The notes under the pieces: model-generated
Told to the model about the DNA's origin: nothing
Database searches by the model: none
The model's input: only the letters and a program-made list of their open reading frames with translations
Shown here: positions 11,141-24,412 of the stretch, piece after piece
Layout of the letters: each line of letters starts with the position of its first letter
How positions within the stretch are numbered: the stretch's first letter is position 1
Source of the DNA: Maylandia zebra
Taxonomy: Eukaryota > Chordata > Actinopteri > Cichliformes > Cichlidae
NCBI RefSeq assembly: GCF_041146795.1
Contig: NC_135170.1
Coordinates: forward strand, 9,585,033 to 9,649,032
Length of the DNA: 64,000 bases
Reading direction: 5' to 3'
Position numbers and translations under genes: made by a program

Positions 11141-14100
11141 TCAGGTTGCCTGCTTGTCTGGGTGACTCTTTAACTTGTGGAATTTGACACTGTCCAGCTT
11201 CTCGAACCTCTTGTCACAGAACTCACAGGTGAAGTTGTAGTGGGCCTCTGGAGTGTGTTTCTTCATGTGCCAGTTCAGGGATGCGCGCTGGCGACACTGG
11301 TAGCCACAGATTTCACATCTGACAGATGATGACGATGACGTGGGTGACAAGATGTATGTGAGAATGTTAATATTTGGGGCCATGTAATAAATTTAGCTCC
11401 CAGAGAGACTAGTGACTCAACAATTGCTCCACATTTTAATTCCAATATAAAGCAACAGTGATCTGAACTTCTCAGTGTTTAATTACTAAAAAGAGTAACA
11501 ATAGGATCTGTTTGAAGCATTAGTAACTTACTGGAGTGGTGTTTCTCCTGTGTGCGTCCGCCTGTGAACCTCCAGGTGATTTTTGCGTTTAAATGACTTT
11601 CCACAAGTCTCACAGATAAAATCTCTAACGCCTGTAGGAAGATTCATGTTTACATTTGGAAGTATATGCAGATAACACGCAGGCAATACACAGGGGTGTC
11701 TTTTGCGAACTCACCAGAATGGATGATCATGTGGCGATGCAGATGGTTCGACAGGTAGAATTTCTTTCCACAGCCAGGGTGGGGGCAAACCTTTGTCCTT
11801 CCTTTCCTGTGAACTAGGTTCACGTGATTCTACAGAGAGCAGACATTTAGAGCTCGCGTGTAGAAACAGAAAAAGCTCAAATGCAGAGCACGACTAATTA
11901 ACTTTACCTGAAAGCTGCTAATTGCTACATAGACTTGACTGCAACCCTCATACGGACAGTGGAACATCTTGAGCATCCCATCAGCCTCGATCACCGGGCC
12001 TCGTCTGCTTCTCTTTGACCTGACATTGCAAAAAGGGGCACAGTGGACTGAGCGGCACACTAAGGAGACCAACTTAAAACAGTGACCTGATGACAATGGC
12101 ATTCTCTATTTGCTTTTAAGATGATGTTGAGTACGTGAGTCTCAAACCTGCTCAGACTCCTCTGCAGCTGTCTGTCACTGCCCAGCTCCAAAGTGTCAAC
12201 ACTGGGCTGCAGCAGTTGTTTGTCAGTCATACCTGCAGGGAAACGACAAGTAAATTCTTTTAGAGAAAACATAAAGACTCCCATTAGTCAAATCTGAGTG
12301 CTGGGAAGACAATTCAAATCATTTAAGTCAATATCCAAAGTGTAAAGAAAACAAAATGCAAATCAGTGCACATTACACTCAGCTACTCTTTCTTGGTATT
12401 AGGTGTTGGCTGGATTTAGTCAGAAACTATCAGACTGGTGCTGCATGTTGCAGGAGAGCAAAAGGGATTCACACAGGTAATCTAGAACTTCCTGTTTTAC
12501 AAAGTTCATGCCCACTGCGAGCAGTGGCGCTAAAATGCATGTGATTTAGACATATATACACTGGCATGAATTTATATAAATTTATATAAACATAATCAAA
12601 TATATGCTTATATAACTTGAATTGACACATCTCAGTAGCACGAACATATCATAACATTCAAGTTCTGTGTTTTATTCACATGGAAATCAATGGACGGGAT
12701 GTTTACATGAAACAGGTATGATTCAAATCTATATAAATATACTTCTCTGGAGTTTGCTGACACTAAATAAACCCAAAACAAAAAGAGGCACTTTATTGCA
12801 TGTCCAGTGATGTCAGTTATGGACATGTGACAGTCTCTCACAGAGTCAGCCAGCAGACTTAGTGAAGCCGATTACTGTAAGCATCTTTTAAAAGTGGAAA
12901 TCATTCCCAGAATGGATGTGATTCCTAATAGAACCTAAACTTTCACAAAATGCTTACAGTTTTCAAGATGCGCACAGTTGAATATTTTAATATTTAATTG
13001 CTGTGTTTTTATTAGGAACTTACAACAACTTACAACTTCAAAACTTCTTCAGAGCTTTTATGCTCATTTTTTAGCAACAAATGTTACATTTCAAACATAA
13101 AACATCAGATAATTTTAATTATGCTTTATTTATTACAATAAGACTGAACACTTTGAGTATCAAATGATCATCAAAAGACTGACAGATATAGGAACATTTC
13201 ATCTCAAAGTCCAGAAATTTCGAGTTCCAAAGTAGCGCACCTGTCATGGAGTCCTCATCCTCTGCTGTTCTGATTTTCGAGTCAGCCGTGCACACCTGGT
13301 TGTAGGTGACGCCCCCAATGACGGTGCAGGTGACTTCCTCCACATTTCCGCCTCCCATGTTGAGTTGGATTCCCTCGGATGCCAGGGCTTCGTAGCTGGG
13401 GCCAGTGATGATAATTAACTAGGAACGATGGGAAATGTAGTTTATGAAAAAGAGTAACACACTCCTCCTGCAGTCTTATTTCTGTGAAATACTCGTTTAC
13501 CTACCTGTGAGCCCTCCAAAGCCGTCCTCTGGTCAGGAATCTCACAGCCGGTCACCACCGTTTGCAGAGTCTGAGGCTCAAACAGTTCGCTCTGCTCTTG
13601 GACCTGCATGGTCGGTGGGACTGACAGTTCTGTCTGAGCACTCAGGCGCACTGAGCCACTCAGGCTCTGCGACAGCACCAAGTCCTCATCAGACTTGTCA
13701 AGTTCATCAGCTAAGGATGCCGTCATAACGCACTCGTAATCGTGCCTAACAGTCCTGACTTCCTCTTCTGTGAGGCGTTCTTCTTCCCCTCCATCCTTAC
13801 CTTGCCTCAGATCTTCAGTCTCCTCCTCTTCCTCTGTGGGGACGGAGTGAAAAGCCGCTGTGAGGGAGCCTTGCTGTCGCACCATCTCCACTTCCCAGAT
13901 AGGCTGCCCTGTCAGCGGAGCATCCTTGGAAGAGGCCAGTACGCTGGCTTCAGGGGTTGGAACTACAACCTCTTCTACCTGGCTTACAGCTTCCTGATGT
14001 TCCTCAGAAACATCCACATTTAATCCCACGTCTACAAAAAGAAAATGATTAATAAAAGGGCAAGTTGGTCATTAAGAAATGTAGGATTTACTGAAGTCTA

Positions 14101-16571
14101 CACAACAAAACAAACACTTACAGTACGATTCTACACACCTTTCAACTGTCTGTGAGCCTCCTTCCTTCTCTTCCGGCTTACTATGTTTTTTGCTACAGAC
14201 ACGTCTGTTTTGACTGCACACTCTCCATCGCTGTCCCTGTTCACTCCCTCCTCATGCTCAGAGTCACTTGCCTCCCCCAGAGGTGAGAAAAGGTATTGCA
14301 CAAACGAGTGGTTGCCTTCACATTGCCAGACTGCAGTGGTGGAGAAGTTGGACTGGGTCTCTAGAGCTCTAAGCTGGGGCTCGTGTGGGCAAGAGTGCGA
14401 GTGCTGCTGGTACCAACACACCAGGCTCTGGAGGCTGGACACACATTGCTTCCTGCCTGAGCGTATATGCCAGGGTGCGGGGTGGGGGGCATATGAGATG
14501 GATGATGAATGGCAGATTAATTTTTGTTGGATAAACAGTTTATAGAATGAGATTAACCACATATCAACTAAGACTCAACACGTGCAGTAATAGCGTACAT
14601 GAAAGTTGATTCCTTAGCAAAGAAGAATAAATGTTGAGTCAGTGTAAACATCCATAAAGCAAAAAGATTTAAATTTGGTCACAGTTGGCTTCAAGGTGAC
14701 CTTTCTTTTTGCAGAAATGCTGCCTATTTTAGATCACTCCATGGAAGTCCTGGTCTAACATAACTCTTGCACTAGATCTCCTCCACTGAAGCAATGCTTC
14801 AAGTACAAGTTCACTTTGGTGAAGCAGGGATGCAAATGAGGCAAGTACTGCAGGTAGTGAAGAACAATATTGCCCTAAGCAGCATGATGGCACAACAAGT
14901 GCCAAAGTGCCACAGATCAGGAAATATCCTGATTTCTGATTATTGAAGGATTTCTCCATGCAGCACCACAGAAATGAGCATGCTTCTCAGGCTTTGACAT
15001 GGAAGACATCTTCCAATGTTTGAAAGTGTCTTCTGAGTTGCAGACTTGGCTCTAATGACTGGTGAACGTCTGATCAGTCTGACACAGATATGACTGTTTG
15101 CTCTATGCCACAGGTTTGAAGTAGATGGATAATTTGAAGATGGAGGGTGCAAGCGTGCAGAACAAGACACCTACGGTGTGATCTAAGAATAGTAGCAGCA
15201 CTAAAAGAGGTGCACAAAGAGATCAATCCCCTTGAAAAGGAGACCAGCCGAAATTTAAAGAAGTTCTAGTTGTTTGACTGCTTTGATTACATTTCACATA
15301 CAATTATGTAATTAATACTATTTTTATTTTTTCATTTTTCATAACATGTTGATAATGTTGAAAACTTGATTTTTAGTTATAAAACATTAGAAAATGCAGT
15401 AACATTTGCATTCACACTTAAACAATATGAGAAACATTTCATGCATATCCGCTTTAGGATAGGGATTTGTGTTGGGATGTGGCACTGTACTCAAGTTTTA
15501 TGTTGAATAAGTAAATAAATACTCACACACTGCTTAAAAAATAATGACAAATGTGTAATACAATACTCATTTTAAGTTATAACCTCAAAACTGTTCTTCT
15601 GGATCTTTGTGAAATTTTGGATCTTTATTGTCTGTGTATTTAACTTGATGCAAGCACTTTTGTCTAGAAAACATTTAGGCAAGCTCCAGTTTGATACACC
15701 AAATAACTGAGCCGCTTTAAACAGACTTCATTCCCAACCTCAAACCCTACGTGCTTAATTTGGAAATATTTCCATGTAATAATGGCTCCACACACCTCTT
15801 TTCTGTTTTGCCGAGACTTCTGGGGCAATCTTCTTCCTGCAACACAGAAACACATCATTTGGAAAAAACAGATTAGTCACAACAAACAAACAGTACTTAT
15901 CTAAAGTTGAACTATTGTGCTTTTGCTTGCTTTTTATCATACTGTTACAATGGTGGGTACTCGTATTAAATATGATGTTACAAATTGCAACATTTATTTC
16001 AAACCTTCCGTTTGCTATATGCAGCAAATCAGGAAAGAGTTGGCTTAAGGGGAGGGGGAGTGAGAATGAACAGTGAACTAGGACATAAACAAAGATTATT
16101 TTTGAACAGTGAATTATGAAAATATACCCTCGTGGAGTCCAGTTATAACAGTAAGTGCCCTTTAAGATTAAAACTAGCACAAATGTAAAGAGCAATGTCT
16201 GACAGAAGAAAACAGCTAGTCAATATACCACTCTGATTAGATAACGTGTCTGCAGCACATTCCTACCCGCAGTATTTCTGCTGGTATTTTTCTCCATAGG
16301 TGGAGTTGAGTAGGATGAGATATTCTGCCAGCCCGGCGTCGCTCAGACCGGTCCGCCTGCGGAGATCACTCCACAGCTTGTGCGACTCTCCGAGGTACAC
16401 CCTCCTGACATCGTACTTCTTTCTGGATTCCAGCCGCCTCTGCGCTCGGTCGGAGTCTGTGAGCCTGGGTCGCCCCCTACAGCGCCTCAAAACACCCTTT
16501 CCTTGCTCCCCGGCTTGGTTTGTGTCCAGGGGAGCCTCCACTTCTGCCAGCTGATGCGCCATCTTGGCCAT
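11141..16571 (-). CDS. znf653: Zinc finger protein 653
   Basis: Ten coding exons, 652 aa: 16267-16571, 15796-15836, 14139-14456, 13505-14031, 13241-13418, 12148-12232, 11908-12019, 11715-11829, 11532-11631, 11141-11318. All junction phases agree. The N-terminus has the conserved basic block [20 protein letters not shown] (about residues 33-52) and the following [15 protein letters not shown] region. The middle is acidic and low complexity. Five C2H2 fingers fill about residues 505-646, starting [19 protein letters not shown], and the protein ends [14 protein letters not shown]. Human ZNF653 is 615 aa with the same layout; it is described as a nuclear repressor acting with steroidogenic factor 1. 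The start is the first Met of MAKMAH; the second Met, three codons on, is an alternative. It is divergent from swsap1. Confidence 0.95.
14720..15240. repeat. Unclassified segment in znf653 intron 3
   Basis: This part of the 1.3-kb intron between exons 2 and 3 of znf653 has a more even base composition than its flanks and holds two overlapping minus-strand open frames (14729-14959 and 14940-15170). The peptides match nothing I know. A decayed DNA transposon is possible; the boundaries are approximate. Confidence 0.3.
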
Positions 16572-16913
16572 AACAGCTGATGCTTTGATTATCCGACATG
16601 CCGGAAGTTGTGTAAGGACTCGCAGGAAACACTGATATCAATGCATTTTGAGCTCGTCTTCCTCGCGCTATAGATTCATAAACTTTGCGTTGGCAATATC
16701 TAGTTTTTCCTTTTAAGCTAGGCGAAGACATCGGTGAAATGCTAATAGAAATATGAACCGTGTGGACCGAGCGGAACGTTACAATGGACACAATGCGTTG
16801 CATCCGGACTACAGTAGCACGAACACCATCGTGCACCATGTAAACAAACGCGGGAAGCTTGAGCCAGAGCATCATTTTTGGTTAGTAAAGCGTTGATTGT
16901 GGGATTGTGACAC
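16572..16913. promoter_or_regulatory. Shared bidirectional promoter of znf653 and swsap1
   Basis: The 342 bases between the two start codons separate genes facing away from each other. The segment is richer in CpG than the surrounding DNA and contains a perfect ETS/GABP-type motif CCGGAAGT at 16601-16608, 30 bases upstream of the znf653 start. No TATA box is evident. This is the usual arrangement of a bidirectional housekeeping promoter; the function is inferred. Confidence 0.6.
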
Positions 16914-18750
16914 ATGGCTGATATTTTGTCGCTCGTTTTTCGGACGTTTATGTCACAATCCGATTTAAAGAAGGACGTCAAAGTTATTACTCCGTCACCA
17001 ACGACCTGCAGCACCCTGGTGGTCGGAGACCACAGCCTCAGCCGCTCCGTGCTGCTTTTGGCTTCCGTCACAGCTGCCGCGGAGATGGGCATAAAAGTGA
17101 TGTTCTTTACCCAGACTCAGATCCAGAGCCTTCCACCGTCTCTGCAGAGATGTGTTCCCAACCTGAGCCCAGAAAGTCTAAAGGTAGGGGTCGTTTTATG
17201 TTTAAACTGTACCCAAATTCGCAAAAGCTTGTTTTTTTCACTACTCGTGATAAACAACATTTTAGTAGCCCAGGTGCCTTGTGTGTTAGTGTTTTGAGGG
17301 TTGTTGTCATGGAAGTTTTTTCATCTTCCAACATAGGTGCTTACATTTTATTTAATTATTTAGTCATTTAGTTGCAGATCATCCAATCCGTGAATGCTAT
17401 TTACGTTTTATGATATGAATATATAAACGTTACAGACATTTGTAAGTGTTTAAAATGACATTTGAGCAGACGTGATACCCCTCTTTTTTTAACTCCCGTT
17501 TTTATTGTTATCTGTTAACCTTTTTTGGGTCAGGGAAACAAATAAATATTATAAGAAATAACTGAGGTCTAGTTTAGGTTGAAAGTGGTTTAGGGTTGCA
17601 ACACAGCAGAAAGACACCAGCCACTGCCATGGTTACAATTACTGTACGGCTCAATCAAAGCACATAATAATTTAATACACTTTTACAACCATGGATATGG
17701 TGCATAATTTTAACTGGTCACTGACTTGTTAATATCTGTTATATCAATATCTTTGATTGCAGTTAGAAAATTAGAAACTCACATGTAATCACAAGTAATT
17801 GAACAATTGAGCATTTATTACCACGTGTCACGTGGAGCTGGATAAAGCAAAAAACACTAGTATTATAATTGTGTTTTAAGCCTTTGTAGATGAAATGGAG
17901 CAGGTTATGATTATAATACAAAACAGGCAACAATGCCATAATAATTTGCTGATCAATTATTAAAATGTCAAAACAATTATTGCCTGAAAAGTTACCCAGC
18001 AATTAAAACAAAAATGTAATTGTAGCCCCAGATTTAAAAAGTATTTTAGGTGTGATAAAATTAGGTGGTTAAATCAATAATCTACCATGATTTATTTAGC
18101 TTTTCATTTTTTGTGTGTTTATGTATTTATCATTATTATTATTGTTGTTGTTATTAATAATCTATTTATTTATATATTTTTTGTCAAAGAAAATCAAGTT
18201 TTCCTATCCCAGGACAGTGGAGGAACTCCTCCAGCAGGTGGCTAGCCTTCATGAGCCTACCAACACGTCCCCTACACCTCCTTCACTCATCATAGTCGAC
18301 AGACTCGAGAGCTTCCTGTCTGGTCCTGGGGGCAGCAGCCAAAGTGGATTTCACCCTGGGGAGAGGTCTTGCGCTGCGCACATTGCTGCGCTGCTGTGTG
18401 ACACTGCTGCCTTTCTCACGCAAGTCCTGGAACAGCGGGGTTCAAGTTCAGCCCCCTGCCGCATTATTGCCTCTTTCTTGTCGGAGGTGAACGCTGGTGG
18501 GGATCCATCTGGAACAGATCCTATCCTTGATGTACTTGACCGCTATTTCCAGGTACGCTGTACTCTGGACCAGGACAGCGGCTATGAAGCTACAGCAGCT
18601 GCTGTACAGGAAGTGTGGCACATTTACCTTTCTGGGAGAGGAATCACAGACCCTTCTTTTACTGAAGACTATAACGACAGGCCAGGTGTAGCCCAAGAGT
18701 GGAAGCTCTTCATTTTTCCTGATGGTTTAATGGAGTTTAAGTTGGTCTGA
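16914..18750 (+). CDS. swsap1: SWSAP1, RAD51-paralogue-like partner of SWS1
   Basis: Two coding exons, 16914-17183 and 18190-18750, joined in phase 0; 276 aa. Exon 1 (MADILSLVF...) ends with a RecA-fold-like strand-helix region around residues 35-65 (LVVGDHSLSRSVLLLASVTAAA, MGIKVMFFTQ). Its nucleotide-binding loop is not a clean GxxGxGKT. Exon 2 carries KIKFSYPRTVEELLQQV, the Walker-B-like strand PSLIIVDRLESFL and DTAAFLTQVLEQRG, which match human SWSAP1 (QKIRFQYP, SLLLLDGLEEYL, DTAAHFS). The family partners ZSWIM7 (SWS1) and supports RAD51/DMC1 filament formation in homologous recombination. In human the gene lies beside EPOR, as here. The protein is longer than human (about 229 aa), partly because of an extended N-terminus. 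Confidence 0.9.
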
Positions 18751-19068
18751 GAGAAACTTTGTGTAGAGACGGTAGTCACAGCTACATTACAGTGTCACAG
18801 GATTATCAAAAAATGGGGGGAAAAAGCTCTTCCTTTCAGATATCAGGTAAAAGGACCATAACAGCTGTAACAGTACAATATTTAATGAGTTTGAATTTTA
18901 AATGACATGAAGGTTAATCAAAAACATTAACAGTCTTTACAAAGACGTTTAAGGAATGTGAATGTCTTAAACTAAACAGTGGTTTTCCAACATTTTTGGC
19001 TGAGAGTGCCTTAATAACAAGCCAAAATGACACAGAGCAAAAAGTCTCTAAAACACATTGTAAATTCC

Positions 19069-19074
19069 AATAAA
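19069..19074 (+). terminator. Candidate polyadenylation signal of swsap1
   Basis: AATAAA about 320 bases after the swsap1 stop codon, followed by TTTGTCTTTC-type T-rich sequence. It is the first canonical signal downstream on this strand that I noticed. Confidence 0.5.
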
Positions 19075-19079
19075 CACAC

Positions 19080-21230
19080 AGTGTAATGCTTTTCTGTTTG
19101 TCTTTCTTTTATCATAATTTGTGAAACTCGAGACTTCAGTAGCTGATATCACATTCAAATAAATTACAAAATGAAAAAGTTTCTCTTATTATGTATATTT
19201 AAGCATAAAGAAATACACATTGGGGAGTTCCCCCTAGTAAAGAGCTAGATCCTGTTTGTAGGGGAAAAGACAACTTTATTATAGAAAAGCTTTCGCAAAC
19301 TAACTGAAAGCTAGCGAGTTGTCAGTTTTTGCGCTATAAAATTTGTTTTCCTGCCATTTCACACTTTGCTGGACTAAAATAACTCAACAGTGTTGAGAAT
19401 CGTGCTTTTAGAGTAACTACAATTTCAGTTGCTAGATGTTATTGAGCAACAAAATCAAACAAGGATGTGCAAAAGTATGGAAATCAATTTTTTGGAGTGA
19501 TTGATGAAAATGGATATTGGCTTAAAATGTCCCCACGCCCTGCATTAGTAGTGGTTACTAGATTTCTTTTACTTCAAGATCCAAGGTTTTCTTGGAAATG
19601 GCAGCAATTTACAGATTTGATCATCCTCTCAAACAATTGTGATAAAAACAGAAAACAAAAACTGTATTATTATGTACAAGTACAGTGAGTTTCACACTTG
19701 GATATGATCCAAAATATCCAAAAGTTCTTAAAATTTAAAAAACCTCAAATGAACACCTACAAATAACATATTAAAAATATATATTACTTATCAAAAGCAA
19801 AGCCAAAATGCAGGAGCAGTATAGAAAGACTGAGTACACCTGTCACTTAAAGCTCGAGAACTCAGATCAATTCAATTATATTTTTATAGCGTCAAATCAC
19901 AGCAAGATTGCCTCATGGCCCTTTATATTGTGGGGTAAAGACCCTACAATAATACAATGGAGGTTCCATTAACTGAAAGAGGGCATGCTTTTTCATAACT
20001 GCAGATGGCTGCCAGATTTGCCATAATTATTTTTAAAAAGACAGAGAGCGTTATAGATTTTAGCAAATGTTAGCCAAGCTAAGTTTATTTGTCGTTTTGG
20101 AATAATATACACTTGATGCTGAGTAATCTGAGTTTGAAAAAAAAACAACACAACTTTCTTTTTCACAGCAGTGATGATGAAAAATTAAGTAGCAACAGCT
20201 GTGATGACGAGCTTGTTCTTGCACAATGATGATGTTTGTACAAAGTTTCTTCTGGTAATTGGATGATTGAGTACGTAGGTGCTATTTCACAGTTTAATGT
20301 CGGTAATGATACAATTTATCAAAGATTGCCGAAACTTGAAGTTTGACTTTATAACAATGTAAAAAATGTGAAAGTCGCATTACTTCTAACAAGAAGACAT
20401 AACTCCTACTGCTTTGTTCACCTAAAATTCTGTTATGCTGCACGGAAAGCATTATATAAAGAATGCTGCTCTAACCAAGCAGCATGAACTGCTTTAAGCA
20501 AGTTCATTTTTGTCTGTGTAGCTTTTGTGATGTGTGAATTAGGGTGCTAAACGGTGCCACATGCTGAGAAATATAAAAGCTCTATCAGCTGAAAATTATA
20601 AAATTTAGTTAAAGCAGTACATTTATTCTATACCTTAAACATGATATGAAAACAAAAGTATGCTATCAATTAATAAGGAGAATGGTGTTAGCTGTGCCAA
20701 GTTTGTACTTCTTGCTCCTTTGCACCTCTGTGAACCTACAGGTTTTTTAACACTATTAACACTTACTTTTGTGCAGTCTTTCACAAGAATACCCCGTATT
20801 CATTAAATGCTATAAAAGGAAAACTGCTATTATATTGGCAATAGGTTATGAATAACTACTTCCTTATTTACCATCAATGAACAGTAATTAGATAGCAAAT
20901 TAATTATATTTGTAGAATATGGTGCAGACTGCAGCATCAGAAAGTGCTTTATAGTGACTAATAAAGAACCAGTCTGCTACCAGTATGCATGCTAATAAGA
21001 AACCTGTTAATGGTCAATATGTATGCCTTAACATGAAGCTTTACAAAATTCTTCATGGTGGAGAAACTCAAGAAGTTCAATCCCTCAGTGTCCTGTACAG
21101 AGTTCTTTAGCTTACACTGTGGTGTCAGTCACCTCCCCAGTTACTTTTGTAACAGTTGATGGGAAGCCATGTTGCCTTGGGTGAATATCCAAATTCCCTT
21201 ACAGAGTCTGTTTTAAAACAGTTTAGCTTC
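19080..21230. other. Gene-free interval between swsap1 and epor
   Basis: The two genes converge on this AT-rich stretch. Apart from the LINE tail at 19867-19965, I see no recognisable exon or element. The part nearest 21233 is probably the epor 3' UTR. Confidence 0.55.
19867..19965 (-). repeat. Teleost LINE tail, second copy of the family at 10150-10404
   Basis: On the minus strand this reads through ATAAAGGGCCATGAGGCAAT, GTGATTTGACGCTATAAAA and a terminal ATTGAATTGA, matching the 3' end of the repeat at 10150-10404 in inverse orientation. Confidence 0.55.
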
Positions 21231-21233
21231 CTC

Positions 21234-24085
21234 TCAGCCATCACCATGGACAGGGTACTGCCTCACCAAGAAGGGTTTCCTGTGAGCAGGGATCATGTTC
21301 TTGTACTCGTTAGTGTAGACGGGCACTTTTCCATTTTCATCAACTCTGCTCATGGGGCTATAGTCCATTGAGACCCCAGAGTCTGCCACTGCCATGTAGG
21401 TGTACCCGGGGCCCTTGGCCATCCAGGCATGGTTTGGGTACTCAAAACTGGACTGGGAAGAAATGCAACCTGATCCAGAGCTTTGAGGCGCTGATCCCAG
21501 GTCAGAGTGAGATTCACACAATGCTGTATTTCCAGAGGGAAAAAGAGCCTCAAGGGGCAAGGCTTCCTCAAGGTTGCTATCCACGCGCTCATCGTTACTG
21601 TTGTTGTTGGCACTGAGGGTGACGTAGGTGTCTTGAGACTCCAGCAGAGAAGACTGCGAGCAGGGAACCTGGTGCTGGTGGAGTGCCCGCAAGCGGTCCA
21701 GTAACCAGTGGTGGTGCGGTGCGGCTCTTTCCCCATCTGTCTCGCCATCTAAATTGTCTTTTACCAACAGTGCTCTCTCTTCAACCCCATTCCTCAATTC
21801 CCTGCCCTCATTCCTGACTGCACTCAAAGCTCTAGAGGCCTTGGGTGGCAGAGGTGGAGAGGGCAGTGAGGGGCATAGGCTCAGTTCTGAGAGTACTTCC
21901 AGAGGAGAGGGGCATTCTTCTGAGTAGATGAAAGCTGGCGTCAACCACAAACCTCCATTGGTTTGCCCTAACCACTCCTATAGAAAAACAAAAAGAATAT
22001 GATGGTGTTGATGTGAGCATGTTACATTAAGCTCAAAGTGTCATTGTGCCAGGCTAAGGCTCAGTCTGCATGGCTGTAGACTCTTAATATTTTTCTTACC
22101 TGAAAGTTCCCACCATAAATGGTAAAAAGACCCTGAAATTTGCTGTCAGGAGTTGGAATAGCTGGCCAAATCTTCTTTATAAGGAACCTAGAAAAGGAAC
22201 AGACTCTTAAGATATATTTCACAACTTGTGTTTTCTGTTATTGCCACTTAAAATTCTTGAAGGACATTTTTTGAGACCAGACAGTAAGCAATCTGTTTGT
22301 GTGGGCCAGGCTGACTGACCTATGATGGGACAGGAGCATAGCAAGACACAGGACAATGAAGATGAAAGAGATGATGAGCGTCAGGGAGATGATGAGTGGA
22401 TCAAATTCTAGGGGAGGAACAGAATGATCAATGTGTGTTAGATCACTGAATACGGTAAAAAAAAAAAAACCATGGCATCATTTAGTCCCTTTCATGAGTT
22501 GCCAGTGCTTTTGGGGTACATAATACATTTTTGTTATGCATTTTGATGTGAATAACCACCTGTAGGAAGAGTTTCCATGAACACTGGGTCACTCCAAGCA
22601 CTCCAGTAGCCATTGTAGCTAACTCCATCCAGTTTTACACGGACTTGAACCTTGTACTTTCTACTGAACTGCAGGCCTCTCAAGATATATTCTGAGCATG
22701 CCCGGGCCACTTCAACCTGCAAAAAAGCCCCAAAAAGTCCATGTGCGGCCATCATTAAACCTGCTGCTCAGAGTTTAATGTTCAAATGGGTGAGGCTGCT
22801 TTACCTGCCCAATGTGGCTGTCAGCCAGAGAATAGAAGACCTCATACATCATGCTGTCATCCATGTACTTCAGAGGAGGTGGCACCCAGCTGACATTCAG
22901 CTGGCCTTGCTGACCTGTGCTGCTCACTGTTACATTAGCAGGAGGATCCAGAAGAACTGCACACAGACATAGAGTTGCATAGCAGTTAAGGGAAGACTGT
23001 TCCCTGCAAAGTCTCACTTTGAAACACTTCCCCTCAATCTATAGGTACCTTGATGCAATGCTGCATGCATACTTAGTAGAAATGGGCAGATGATGGCAGT
23101 TATTTCAACCTACAGTACACAATTTTGTTTTTAGGCACTCAGCAGGTGCATAGCCCCTTTAACCATCACTTTGAACCATGTTAGTGCAGAATGTAAGGCA
23201 CAAATACTTAAAAACGTATTTAAAAAGCATTAATCTAGTGCTAAGCTTTGCAGAAGTTGTTGGCAGGAGCACCGTTTGCAGAAAAAAAACATCACTTACA
23301 GACGAGTTCGATGAGGAGGCTGCGATTGTGTATCAGTATTCCCTCCCGATGAACTTGGATGTCCATTTGGACAAACATCTGAATTCGGTTCAGATGGCAT
23401 ACAATCAGCATTTTCCCACCTGCTGCAGGGACGGCACTGAGGGGGCACCTGCTGCTGTTTTCATTTCTGCTCAGGATAGAGGAAAATGGGAACATTGTGA
23501 TAATAATATTGTATTTTAGTTTTTGTTTTGTAAACAAATCAAGCATTTGGATTATTTTTTAATAATAGGCTCTGGAACTGAAGCGGTAAAAAAAAAACCC
23601 TAAAAAAGTATAAGGGGTATCTCCTGAAACCACCCTGAAATACTTTCATTGTAGGTTGTGTAATATGAAAAGAGATAAAAGGAAAAATCACCACATAGAC
23701 TCATTTTATCTAATAATAAGTGTGACTTACTGGTAGGTGTATGTAAAGGAGTACTGATGCACAGAGCCAGCTCTCTCCTCATCTTCCTCCCAGAAGCACG
23801 TGAAGTCCTTCCTCCCTTCAGCAAAGCATTTGGGGGTTTCTGGTTCTTCTTTCAGGAGAATGGACACTGAGGGTGGCAAATTGGAAATGTGAGAGCACTA
23901 TGTGAAATGGCATGATAGGAGCACACTAACGCCTTCCTGAAAAGTTCCAGAAAAAAAACAAAACCAAAAGATGCCTTACCTTTCTCCTCGAAATCTCGAG
24001 CGTCTTGGAGGGTGGAACCCGCTCGCGCGATGCAGGCTATCGCGCAAAGTGCCAACAGTCTACTCAGAATCTCACATGTCATCAT
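21234..24085 (-). CDS. epor: Erythropoietin receptor
   Basis: Eight coding exons, 545 aa: 23980-24085, 23731-23866, 23300-23466, 22805-22956, 22560-22716, 22320-22407, 22100-22187, 21234-21977; all phases agree. Residues 1 to about 22 are a signal peptide (LLALCAIACIARAG). The ectodomain has two fibronectin-III domains, with Cys pairs in the first and the class I signature WSAWS at about 225-229. One membrane helix (about 245-266) is followed by Box 1 (KKIWPAIPTPDS), where JAK2 binds in the family. The 248-codon last exon encodes a long tail with tyrosines in QDTYVTL, SSFEYPN, YTYMAV, MDYSP and YTNEYKN, likely STAT/SH2 docking sites by analogy with mammals. The receptor drives erythroid survival. 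Two adjacent Met codons open the frame; I took the first. Confidence 0.95.
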
Positions 24086-24412
24086 GTCTTCTCGGGGAAC
24101 AGAACGACCTCGGCCCTCTATTGTCCACCTGCATCACCGGAAAACAACCTGCCACAAACACATCTGCCGCAGCTCTCTCCTCGCTTGTTTTGTGTTTCGA
24201 TACCATGCATAGCGCTGCGCGGTTATTACGCGCCTGCTCGTGAGCGATAAGGTGCTTATACGCCGAGCTGTTTACTTTCTCCTTGAGTGAGAACAGAAGA
24301 GGTGGGGCAAATAAAGTCTTTCAGAACTTTTTGGCATGGTGGGCGGGAATCACGCGCTCATTGATGTTTACAACATGTTTGCGACGTCTGAGATCTGTAT
24401 TGCGTAAAGGCG

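Noticed and set aside
13444-14545. Forward frames of about 93-120 codons across znf653 exons
   Set aside because: They lie antisense to confirmed znf653 exons 3 and 4 and have no similarity to known proteins.
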